A stretch of 19,328 nt of DNA, from NCBI GenBank assembly GCA_036498205.1, contig DASXIC010000059.1, positions 1-19,328 on the forward strand, written 5' to 3'. Positions 1 to 6,800 of the stretch are shown here, piece after piece. The notes under the pieces are model-generated. The model had not been told where the DNA came from and searched no databases. It saw only the letters and a list, made by a program, of their open reading frames with translations. The translations under genes were made by a program, and so were the position numbers. Within the stretch, counting starts at the first letter, position 1; every line of letters starts with the position of its first letter. The stretch comes from AV69 sp036498205 (GTDB taxonomy: Bacteria; Verrucomicrobiota; Verrucomicrobiia; Chthoniobacterales; UBA10450).

Positions 1-2
1 AA

Positions 3-134
3 GAGTACAAAGATGCGATGGAAAAAGAGGAGCTCTCTTCACCTGTTCGCGACATCGTTTCCCGCCAATATAGCGAGGTAAAAAGCGCGCACGATCGCAT
101 CAAAGAATTACGCGACGCCACCAAGGCAACTTAA
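3..134 (+). CDS. C-terminal end of a DUF2383 / PA2169-like four-helix-bundle protein (partial)
   Basis: An open frame enters from the left edge and ends at TAA 132-134, giving 43 residues. The tail, with the segments SSPVRDIVSRQYSEVKSAHD and RIKELRD, matches from memory the C-terminal helix of the PA2169/DUF2383 family. Those are small ferritin-like four-helix-bundle proteins, often stress-related, of uncertain function. The charged, helix-rich composition fits. The start and most of the protein lie outside the window, so nothing can be said about active residues or operon structure. The next gene on this strand begins about 200 bases on. Confidence 0.6.
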   Translation, partial: EYKDAMEKEELSSPVRDIVSRQYSEVKSAHDRIKELRDATKAT

Positions 135-206
135 GACAGGCCGCCTCTGTTGAGGCTGCGCGCTGTCGGTTGGTCGGGGGATCTTGCGATTTCACGTCGA
201 GATGTC

Positions 207-236
207 GCAAGGTCCCTAGCCTTCCTCTGAAGGACC
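207..236 (+). repeat. Diverged copy of a dispersed short palindromic element
   Basis: By eye this 30-base stretch matches the element inside tsaD (13187-13216) at about 24 of 30 positions, sharing the AAGGTCCCT and GCCTT blocks. It contains a small perfect hairpin, CCTTC (220-224), loop CTCT, GAAGG (229-233), followed after a few bases by TTTTT at 241-245. It could therefore also act as a weak intrinsic terminator for the gene ending at 134. The repeat call rests on three copies in the window. Confidence 0.45.
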
Positions 237-248
237 AGGATTTTTGTA

Positions 249-269
249 GCGGCGGTCTCGGACCGTCGC
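249..269. repeat. Near-perfect inverted repeat (9-bp stem)
   Basis: GCGGCGGTC (249-257) and GACCGTCGC (261-269) pair over nine bases with one G.U wobble around a TCG loop. It lies about 70 bases upstream of the GH26-like gene and 13 bases after the diverged repeat copy. It has no T-run after it, so it is not a typical terminator. Together with the neighbouring copy it may be one intergenic repeat unit. Confidence 0.5.
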
Positions 270-339
270 GTTAGATTCGACGATCAGAGATCGCCGGCAC
301 AAGATCGAATTTCCCCCGCGAAGGGCAGTATACCGGATA

Positions 340-1410
340 TTGCTCGCGCTCTTCTCTTTTGCCGGGTCTGTATTAGCGGGGCCAATTTCAGCGCCTCCGG
401 TCGGCAAGCTCTATCAGGGGTTTTATTACGGCGGCGTCGGCACGGATACGCACGATCCAACCGAGCATGATGTCAGTCCACCGGATGTCGCGCGGTATGA
501 AGAAACTGTAGGCGCAAAAACGACATGGGTTTATTTCTCGGATAACTGGTTCGAGTCGCGGGCATTCCCGACGGAGATGTGCACGTGGATTCGGAAGCTG
601 GGAAAGCTTCCCTACGTCCGATTGATGTTGCGTTCTGATGTCGATCAGAAGCACGCCGAAAAAACATTCACTTTGGACAGGATCGTCGCCGGAGATTTCG
701 ACAGCGACCTGCGTGCGTGGGCCCGGGCAGCAAAAGATTTTGGTTCACCGATTTTAATCGAATGGGGCACGGAGCCGAACGGAAAGTGGTTCAGCTGGAA
801 CGGCCAGTGGAATGGAGGTCCAACCAGGGGACCGCAAAAATACGTCGCCGCCTACAGACATATCGTTGAGACGATGCGGGGCGAAAACGCGAACAATTTG
901 CAATGGGTATGGCACGTCAACTGGCTCGACGAACCGGAAAGAAATTGGAACGCCTTCGAAAATTATTTTCCGGGGGAAAATTATTGCGATTGGGTCGCCC
1001 TCAGCGCTTATGGACCGACGACCCCGACAACCAAAGATGGAAGCGAGAGTTTTCGGTTCAAAATGCGCGAAGCATATCCAAGGCTGACGAAAGTCGCGCC
1101 GGGGAAGCCAATCCTGATCGCAGAATTCGGCTGCGATCTGCACAACAAACAACGGAACGCGGCGGAATGGGCGAAATCTGCCCTCGAGGATTTATTCTCC
1201 GGAAGATGGCCCGCCATCATCGGCTTTTGCTGGTGGAATGAAGGCTGGCAAAACGACGAGCGGAAGAAAAACGATACCGACATGATCATTTGGCACGATC
1301 CGGCGTTGGCCCACGTCTTCCGCGAGGAATTCGCGCGATTTCATAATAGTCTCCATGAGACGGCAGTGATTGCGTCATCCGAATCCAAGCGGGATAATTC
1401 ATCATGGTAA
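340..1410 (+). CDS. Secreted glycoside hydrolase, GH26 (beta-mannanase-like)
   Basis: This 356-residue protein has the layout of family GH26, retaining (beta/alpha)8 endo-hydrolases that mainly cut beta-mannans. The segment EWGTEPNGKWFSWNG at about 141-155 fits the family's acid/base glutamate region (E145), and IAEFGCD has the expected nucleophile glutamate, E262. Their spacing of about 117 residues is reasonable. Aromatic patches (WVWHVNW, FCWWNEGW) suit sugar-binding subsites. The N-terminus is hydrophobic (LALFSFAGSVLAG), indicating export. The only usual start codon in the open frame (which begins after a stop at 247-249) is TTG 340. A start further upstream would add RRAVYR and make a better signal peptide, so the true start is uncertain. 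The end overlaps the OsmC gene by 7 bases, suggesting coupled translation. The exact substrate cannot be read from sequence. Confidence 0.78.
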   Translation: MLALFSFAGSVLAGPISAPPVGKLYQGFYYGGVGTDTHDPTEHDVSPPDVARYEETVGAKTTWVYFSDNWFESRAFPTEMCTWIRKLGKLPYVRLMLRSDVDQKHAEKTFTLDRIVAGDFDSDLRAWARAAKDFGSPILIEWGTEPNGKWFSWNGQWNGGPTRGPQKYVAAYRHIVETMRGENANNLQWVWHVNWLDEPERNWNAFENYFPGENYCDWVALSAYGPTTPTTKDGSESFRFKMREAYPRLTKVAPGKPILIAEFGCDLHNKQRNAAEWAKSALEDLFSGRWPAIIGFCWWNEGWQNDERKKNDTDMIIWHDPALAHVFREEFARFHNSLHETAVIASSESKRDNSSW

Positions 1411-1814
1411 ATATTTCTGTGGAATATACTGGCGATTTGCATTGCGATGCGACCCACGGGCCATCAGAGGCAAAGATCGCGACCGATGCGCCGCTGGACA
1501 ATCAAGGGAAGGGCGAAGCTTTTTCGCCGACCGATTTGGTTGCGACGGCGCTGGGCACGTGCATCAGCACCACAATGGCGATCAAAGCTCAGGGACTCGG
1601 CGTCGACTTGCGAGGCTTGAGGGTGTCGGTGCAAAAAGAAATGTCGAACGACGCCCCGCGCCGGATTGTTGCGCTTCCATCAGAAGTTCACATTCCGCTG
1701 CCAAAAAGCACTCCCCACCGGGAAGCGCTCGAACAAGCGGCGCTTAATTGCCCCGTTCACAAGAGCCTTCCCGCGGCAATTGCGCGGCCGACCAAATTCT
1801 TCTGGGAAGGCTGA
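1404..1814 (+). CDS. OsmC family peroxiredoxin-like protein
   Basis: This is a 136-residue OsmC/Ohr superfamily protein. Family members reduce organic or fatty-acid hydroperoxides through two cysteines in the cytosol. Both are present: C53 in FSPTDLVATALGTC and C116 in NCPVHKSL, the usual places for the peroxidatic and resolving residues. The length matches the roughly 135-145 residues typical of the family. The ATG at 1404 overlaps the stop of the GH26-like gene by 7 bases, and the GNAT gene follows after 28 bases, so the three probably form one transcript. Its role next to a glycosidase is not obvious. It looks closer to the general OsmC/YhfA-like branch than to Ohr, but I cannot settle this without a tree. 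Confidence 0.88.
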   Translation: MVNISVEYTGDLHCDATHGPSEAKIATDAPLDNQGKGEAFSPTDLVATALGTCISTTMAIKAQGLGVDLRGLRVSVQKEMSNDAPRRIVALPSEVHIPLPKSTPHREALEQAALNCPVHKSLPAAIARPTKFFWEG

Positions 1815-1842
1815 CTCTGGCAGGTTTCTTTCGCGCTCGGGC

Positions 1843-2319
1843 ATGTTGATCCGGAAAGCAGTCGAAGCAGACGTTTCAAAACTGCTAGGACTAATGCGGG
1901 AACTTGCGTGTTTCGAAAAATATGTCGACGACTTTGCGATTACAGAAGAGATGCTGATCGAACAGGGCTTTCGGCGCTCGCCGCCCGACTTTCATTGCCT
2001 CGTTGCGGAAGAAGACGGCACGCTTGTTGGGATGCTAGTCTACTACTTTGTTCCGTTCACTTATCGAGCCAAACCGAACGTCATCGTGAAAGAGTTGTAC
2101 ATCCCGGAGGTGGCACGTGGTCGAGGCATCGGTAGCTCGCTGATGAAAGCGGTTGCGAATGAAGCAGTAAAGGGTGGGAGCGGCGCGATTAAATGGTATG
2201 TCGCCGATTGGAACAGCAGAGCAATAGGCTTTTACGAACGACTGGGAGCCAAGGCTAATCGCGATTGGATTGAATTCGAGATGTCGGAGGGAAAGTTTCG
2301 CCAACTAGCGTCGTCTTAA
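1843..2319 (+). CDS. GNAT N-acetyltransferase, diamine/SSAT-like
   Basis: This 158-residue protein is a single GNAT domain that transfers acetyl from acetyl-CoA to an amine. The CoA-binding loop is RGRGIG at 92-97 after the beta-4 strand VKELYIPEVA. The pattern LMRELACFEKY near the N-terminus, GFRRSPPDFHCLVAEEDG in the middle and WNSRAIGFYERLGA near the end closely follows the spermidine/spermine or thialysine acetyltransferase (SSAT1/SSAT2) branch. The frame is open upstream to 1666, but that part overlaps the OsmC gene and is not GNAT-like, so ATG 1843 is chosen. The gene converges on the deoxyhypusine-synthase-like gene with only 20 bases between stops. A polyamine substrate is therefore plausible but not shown. 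Confidence 0.83.
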   Translation: MLIRKAVEADVSKLLGLMRELACFEKYVDDFAITEEMLIEQGFRRSPPDFHCLVAEEDGTLVGMLVYYFVPFTYRAKPNVIVKELYIPEVARGRGIGSSLMKAVANEAVKGGSGAIKWYVADWNSRAIGFYERLGAKANRDWIEFEMSEGKFRQLASS

Positions 2320-2339
2320 CAAGAGAGCCGCAGTTTGCC

Positions 2340-3416
2340 TCAAGCAGTCGGAGCGAGTTCCACCTCTTTCCCCTTTGCTCGCGCAACCATCGGCTCATCC
2401 AGGAGCTTTGTGAATTCCCGGGCCCGTCGGTTTTTCCAACCGCCTTTATGGTAGGCATAGCCGGCCACAAGTGGTAACGCGACAGTAGCCTCGGAATAGA
2501 CCATTTGTTCGGCACCGAGATCCACTTTGCCCCACGAGTTCGCTTCCTTCAGTGTGGAACTACTCAGCGCCCCGTCTCTCACGTCGGCTACGGTGATTTG
2601 CACCGCGTATTTATGCATTCCGACGTCGAAGCCAAGGTAGTCACCGGCAACCACCGTATCCTGAGCGAAGTTTTTCGGGACGCCGCCGCCGACCATCAAC
2701 AGGCCGCTTTGTTTGGAATCAATTTTTACCTTGGTCAGCTCGAGAAAATCTTTCGCTGAATCAATGCTGAGGTGACGTTCGGGATTGTTGAATTGATGAT
2801 GAATTAATCCAAAGCCCGCGCTGCAATCACTAAACGCTGGCACGAATATCGGGACATTTTTTTCAAATGCAGAAAGCACGACCGAATCGCGGTTTTTAGC
2901 GTTCTTGGTCAAGTAACGTCCCATTTCGCGAATGAATTCCCGTGATGAATAGGGCCTCGGATCGAGTGAATCCGCGATTTCTCCGCAGGTCGCGTCACAA
3001 ATCCGGAGTTGATCCTCGTCAATGTAGGTATCGTAAATACGATCGATGGCGAGGCGACGCAGCACATCATCGCTCATGAAAATATCGCCCTTGTAATGCT
3101 TGAAACCGAGCGCCTCAAAAAAGTCCTGGTCGACGATGATCGCGCCGGTTGAAACGATTGCGTCGACCATATTGTTCCGAACGAGATCGACCAACACCTG
3201 CTTCAATCCCGCCGAAATGAGAGAGCCCGCCAGGCAGAGGATGATGGCGCATTCTTCGTCGCGCAGCATCGCATCGTAGATTTGCGCCGCCCGAGCGAGA
3301 TCACGGGCGGAAAATGCCATCTTTGCCATCGATTCAACTAAAGGCACAGCGTTGTGTCGTTTGATGTCGATGTGTTCGATCTCTTCGACGAGCAGTTCGG
3401 ATTTTTTCGGGTTCAT
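2340..3416 (-). CDS. Deoxyhypusine synthase family protein (possible homospermidine synthase-like)
   Basis: This 358-residue NAD-dependent aminobutyl-transferase homologue has segments recognisable from eukaryotic/archaeal deoxyhypusine synthase: VDAIVSTGAIIVDQDFFEAL, VPIFVPAFSDCSAGFGL and LLMVGGGVPKNF. It also has EANSWGK, where the lysine (K297 from this start) corresponds to the catalytic lysine that forms the enzyme-aminobutyl intermediate. Bacteria lack eIF5A, so the acceptor is probably a small amine, as in the homospermidine synthases derived from this fold. ATG at 3416 is preferred. The frame also allows a TTG at 3449, eleven codons earlier; neither has a clear Shine-Dalgarno. It lies 63 bases downstream of hldD on the same strand and may be co-transcribed. 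It faces an SSAT-like acetyltransferase. Confidence 0.85.
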   Translation of the reverse strand: MNPKKSELLVEEIEHIDIKRHNAVPLVESMAKMAFSARDLARAAQIYDAMLRDEECAIILCLAGSLISAGLKQVLVDLVRNNMVDAIVSTGAIIVDQDFFEALGFKHYKGDIFMSDDVLRRLAIDRIYDTYIDEDQLRICDATCGEIADSLDPRPYSSREFIREMGRYLTKNAKNRDSVVLSAFEKNVPIFVPAFSDCSAGFGLIHHQFNNPERHLSIDSAKDFLELTKVKIDSKQSGLLMVGGGVPKNFAQDTVVAGDYLGFDVGMHKYAVQITVADVRDGALSSSTLKEANSWGKVDLGAEQMVYSEATVALPLVAGYAYHKGGWKNRRAREFTKLLDEPMVARAKGKEVELAPTA

Positions 3417-3479
3417 TTTTGTTTGGAGGATAGGCTTGGATACTGGCAAGGTGTGGATCGGCCGGGACAGGCGAGGAGC

Positions 3480-4421
3480 CTAACCTTTATACAACCACCT
3501 CATGTAATCGGCGACACCGGCTTCCAGTGAAAATTGGGGCGCGTAACCAAGCGCATCACGCGCATTCGTCAAGTCAGCCTGGGTGAAGTTCTGGTAGTGC
3601 GAATGCGGATTATCGAAATAATCGGGCTGCAAATCGGTCTTCAAGAAACGATTTAAGACAGAGACGAGCTCGTTAAAAGATCGAGCGTGGCCAGACCCAA
3701 GATTATAGATTCCGCTTGTTCCGGCCTCGAGTGCGCGAATACTGCCGGCCACAACGTCTTTTACGTAAACGAAATCGCGCCGCTGTTCGCCGTGCTTGAA
3801 AATGCGTGGCCGCTGTCCCGCTTTTATCTGCTTGGCCAGGTGATAAACCATGCTCGCCGGCACGCCTTTGTGGGCTTCGCGCGGTCCATAAACGTTGAAG
3901 TAACGCAGGCCCACAATAATCCAATCGCGATTTTCGCTGGCGACACGCCTGGCCAGGTTATCCATAATTGCCTTCGAAAATGCGTAGGCGTTTGCCGGAG
4001 CCGCGCCATTTGCTTCCACGCTTGGTTTCGTCGCCATGCCATAAATGGAGGCGGAGGAAGCATAGATGACTCGAGTTTTGTTCGGCCGCGCGAAATTCAA
4101 AATCCGCCGGAAACTCTCGACGTTATCGTGCACCTGCTCGAATTGATTGTGGTTGGTGGTGTCGGTAATGGAAGCCAGATGGAAAATCGCGTCGAATTTT
4201 TCCTGCCCGAATTGCGCGGGCCAATCCAGTTCCGCCAGATTAGCGGCCAAAAAATCGCCGCCGTAGCCGGCAAGATTCTTGAAATCGCCTGAACGAAAGT
4301 CGTCGATCACGGTCAGGTACGAATTGGGAAAGCGGTCCTGTAGTTCCAGAACTAAATTGGAACCTACGAAGCCGGCGCCGCCAGTGACGATCAGATTCAA
4401 ATTTGCTTCAGCTGAGGCCAT
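3480..4421 (-). CDS. hldD: ADP-L-glycero-D-manno-heptose 6-epimerase
   Basis: This is a 313-residue extended short-chain dehydrogenase that epimerises ADP-D-glycero-D-manno-heptose to the L-glycero form for the lipopolysaccharide inner core. The NAD(P) Rossmann motif TGGAGFVGS is at 13-21. The serine patch SSAS at 122-125 and YAFSK (Y146, K150) form the catalytic set. The stretch RYFNVYGPREAHKG followed by RDFVYVKDV is the RfaD/HldD signature rather than that of generic sugar epimerases, including the HKG lysine. ATG 4421 puts the Rossmann motif close to the N-terminus, as in the family. A TTG at 4472 would add 17 residues and is less likely. The gene is transcribed away from the btuB riboswitch. 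No other heptose genes are visible here. Confidence 0.85.
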   Translation of the reverse strand: MASAEANLNLIVTGGAGFVGSNLVLELQDRFPNSYLTVIDDFRSGDFKNLAGYGGDFLAANLAELDWPAQFGQEKFDAIFHLASITDTTNHNQFEQVHDNVESFRRILNFARPNKTRVIYASSASIYGMATKPSVEANGAAPANAYAFSKAIMDNLARRVASENRDWIIVGLRYFNVYGPREAHKGVPASMVYHLAKQIKAGQRPRIFKHGEQRRDFVYVKDVVAGSIRALEAGTSGIYNLGSGHARSFNELVSVLNRFLKTDLQPDYFDNPHSHYQNFTQADLTNARDALGYAPQFSLEAGVADYMRWLYKG

Positions 4422-4479
4422 AAGAACGCCCGAAAGAGCCTCTTTAAATAAATCTTGAACGGGCCAGCGCAAGCCGCTA

Positions 4480-4510
4480 TTGCTGGAAGCAGTTCTTTGC
4501 GAGTTTTAAT
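4480..4510 (+). promoter_or_regulatory. Possible sigma70-type promoter for the btuB leader
   Basis: TTGCTG at 4480-4485 and TTTAAT at 4505-4510 resemble -35 and -10 boxes, though the 19-base spacer is long. Transcription from here would begin just before the cobalamin aptamer, which is where a promoter is needed. The match is weak. Confidence 0.25.
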
Positions 4511-4514
4511 CAGT

Positions 4515-4690
4515 GGATCGGCGCGAGAAATCCGGTGTGAAACCGGGGCAGTTGCGCTGCTGTAACTGGATACGATTTCCCAAAGGCCAATCGTCGCGTA
4601 GCGGCGGTGAAGGCGGGAAAAAGGTGGGTTCGGCAAGACCGGACCAGATGCCAGAAGCCAGAATATTCGGCCGGTCCGCCTCATTCGCCA
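4515..4690 (+). ncRNA. Cobalamin riboswitch aptamer (approximate limits)
   Basis: The stretch has the order of conserved elements seen in B12-sensing leaders. A TCCGGTGTGAAACCGGGGCAG block at 4531-4551 forms hairpin CCGGT (4532-4536)/ACCGG (4542-4546). Next is the CGCTGCTGTAACTG core (4555-4568) with CAGTT/AACTG pairing. Then comes a variable stem ACGAT (4572-4576)/ATCGT (4590-4594), a GGCGGGAAAAAGG segment, and the 3' box CCAGAAGCCAGAATATTCGG at 4651-4670. GACCGG (4637-4642) can pair with CCGGTC (4671-4676). It is followed by a BtuB-type receptor gene, the classic target, which would be switched off when adenosylcobalamin is plentiful. Boundaries were set by eye; a covariance model would fix them. 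Confidence 0.82.
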
Positions 4691-4856
4691 GCGTGACGTT
4701 GGACCCAAATACAGGTCCCCGTAGCGCTGCAACCGATTCCGGAATCCGCCAGTCCGGCTCGGACCGCGAAAAAACTTCTTCGCAAAAAGAAGAATGAGAG
4801 CCGGGCAAATCCCGCGGTGCGGGACAAGTCCTTCTCTCTTAACAGGAGGACTTGAA
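4691..4856 (+). promoter_or_regulatory. Riboswitch expression platform with RBS-sequestering hairpin before btuB
   Basis: Between the aptamer and the btuB start are two strong hairpins. The first is TCCCGC/GCGGGA (4810-4815/4819-4824) around GGT. The second is an 8-bp perfect stem, CAAGTCCT (4825-4832) with AGGACTTG (4847-4854), with a 14-base loop. The Shine-Dalgarno AGGAGG is 4844-4849, so half of it is buried in the second stem, 7 bases before GTG 4857. This looks like translational control. The piece 4691-4809 contains no gene I can support; it may hold the kissing-loop and switching arms. Confidence 0.6.
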
Positions 4857-6737
4857 GTGAAGCAGAAAAGTTCGCTTATTTTTTTCTGCGCAATCTCAGT
4901 CGTTGCGATTGCGCATGGCCAGAATCAGCCCACAGCGCCGCCGATTGACTCGGAGAGCGAGCCGATCGTCGTGACTGCGACGCGATTAGAGACTCCGCTG
5001 GATCAATCGCCGGCAAGCGTGAGCGTGGTGACCTCGGCAGACATGGAAGAGAAGCAAATCGAGCGCGTGGCCGACGCATTGCGCGAAGTCCCCGGCCTGT
5101 CCGTCGTGGAAACAGGCACGCCTGGTCAGCTCACCTCGGTGTTTATGCGCGGATTGCGCAGCGAACACACGCAAGTGTTGCTTGATGGCATCCCGATCAA
5201 TCAAGGTCTGCAAGGCGCTTTTAACTTTGCCGATCTTACGACCGACGACATCGATCGGATCGAAGTGGTGCGCGGGCCACAAAGTACTCTTTATGGACCA
5301 CGCGCATTGGCTGGCGCGATCCAGATTTTTACCAAGGTAGGCAATGGGCCGCCGGAATTCAGCTTAAGCGCAGAAGGCGGGTCCTACGGCACATTCCGCG
5401 AAGCGTTCGAAAGTGAAGGGAAAATTGCGCAGTTCGATTACTCCATCGGTTTTAGCCGGTTTGACACCGACAATGCGCGACCGAACAATCAATATCGTTT
5501 GACGAGTGCGATCGGGGATTTCGGATGGTCGCCGGAACCGACTCTGCGGATTGGCAGTTTGCTTACTTATTCACTCGCAGATACGGGTAATCCGAACACG
5601 ATTTTCGATCCGAAGCCGATTGACAATTTTCTGACTGAGCGATGGCTGATTGGTCCGCACGTTGATTGGCAACCGGTCGAGTGGTGGGATCACAAACTGA
5701 TCGTCAGCTACGATCATGAGCGGCAACTCAACGATCCCAATCAGGATGGCTTTGTCGGGCCGACACGCGCCTTGTTCGAACGTACCCAGGTCGATTATCA
5801 AAACGACATCCGTGCTACCTCCTGGCTGACGGTAACCAGCGGCTTTTACTATAGCCGCGTCAATGCCGGCCAAGAGCGGCCGTTTGTCTCACAAGCGTTT
5901 GGCCCGCAGCCGAAATTTGTGAGCGATCACACCGATGAAACGGGTGTATTCGCCGAGCTGAACTTCAAACCATGGGAGGCGTTGACGTTCGTTAGCGGCG
6001 GACGCTTCGATCATTTCAACCAGTTTGGTGATGTTTGGACCTGGCGCGAAGCGGCGAGTTATCTGGTTCGCAAGACGGATACTACACTGCATGCAAGCGT
6101 GGCGACCGGCTTTTCGCCGCCAAGCAGTCAGGACAAGATTTTCGGCAATAACTTCGGATTGGAACCGGAACGGGCGCTGGGTTGGGATGTGGGGATCGAA
6201 CAACGTTTTTGGAGCAGGCGTGTCCTCCTCGGCACGACCTATTTCCACAATGACTTGTCGAACGTGATCGGATTTAACGGCTTATTTGAAACTCTTAATT
6301 TGGGTTCTGCCCGTACCCAGGGAGTCGAATGCGAGCTGCGTGCCCGACCGGTCGATGATCTGGAATTGAAGGCGAGTTATACCTATCTGGACGCGGTGAA
6401 CACATCCTCGCGCGACATTACTCAATTACCGGGAGCGAGATTGCCTCGCCGGCCGCGCAATGAAGCCTATGTCTCGGCCTCATATCTCTGGTGCAAGAAG
6501 TTGCGTACCACAGTCGCCGCGAAATTTGTCAACGCGCGCGAAGAACTGAATTTCGGCGGCCCGAATTTCGACATCGAAGATTACAGTTTCGTAAATTTCG
6601 CTGCCGAGTACGACTTCTCTCCGCATCTAACCATTTATGGACGAATTGATAATTTGACTAACGAACATTACTCGGAAGTCTTTGGTTTTCCGGCACTTGG
6701 TCGCGCCGTCTACGGTGGCGCGAAGGTGAGATTCTGA
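4857..6737 (+). CDS. btuB: TonB-dependent outer membrane receptor, BtuB-type (cobalamin uptake)
   Basis: This 626-residue outer membrane protein starts at GTG 4857, chosen because a strong AGGAGG lies 7 bases upstream and a signal peptide (KQKSSLIFFCAISVVAIAHG) follows at once. The frame is open back to 4794, but that part is riboswitch leader. The TonB box PIVVTATR is at 36-43. Next come the plug domain (about 45-155, with VPGLSVV, FMRGLRSEHTQVLLDGIPIN and IEVVRGPQSTLYGP) and a beta-barrel ending in KVRF with the usual terminal phenylalanine. The size is close to E. coli BtuB (614). The specific assignment to cobalamin rests mainly on the riboswitch in front and on the BtuB-like box and length. 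No BtuFCD genes are in the window, so periplasmic transport must be encoded elsewhere. Confidence 0.87.
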   Translation: MKQKSSLIFFCAISVVAIAHGQNQPTAPPIDSESEPIVVTATRLETPLDQSPASVSVVTSADMEEKQIERVADALREVPGLSVVETGTPGQLTSVFMRGLRSEHTQVLLDGIPINQGLQGAFNFADLTTDDIDRIEVVRGPQSTLYGPRALAGAIQIFTKVGNGPPEFSLSAEGGSYGTFREAFESEGKIAQFDYSIGFSRFDTDNARPNNQYRLTSAIGDFGWSPEPTLRIGSLLTYSLADTGNPNTIFDPKPIDNFLTERWLIGPHVDWQPVEWWDHKLIVSYDHERQLNDPNQDGFVGPTRALFERTQVDYQNDIRATSWLTVTSGFYYSRVNAGQERPFVSQAFGPQPKFVSDHTDETGVFAELNFKPWEALTFVSGGRFDHFNQFGDVWTWREAASYLVRKTDTTLHASVATGFSPPSSQDKIFGNNFGLEPERALGWDVGIEQRFWSRRVLLGTTYFHNDLSNVIGFNGLFETLNLGSARTQGVECELRARPVDDLELKASYTYLDAVNTSSRDITQLPGARLPRRPRNEAYVSASYLWCKKLRTTVAAKFVNAREELNFGGPNFDIEDYSFVNFAAEYDFSPHLTIYGRIDNLTNEHYSEVFGFPALGRAVYGGAKVRF

Positions 6738-6800
6738 CACGCGAGCGCCTGACCTTACTTTATTCTGGGGCCGTCGAGAGAGTTTTGATAACGTTACAAA

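Noticed and set aside
1666..1842. 59-codon N-terminal extension of the GNAT frame
   Set aside because: It overlaps the OsmC coding sequence and is not GNAT-like; ATG 1843 gives the family N-terminus.
4794..4856. Upstream start giving btuB 21 extra residues
   Set aside because: These codons are part of the riboswitch platform, and the strong AGGAGG plus signal peptide fix the start at GTG 4857.
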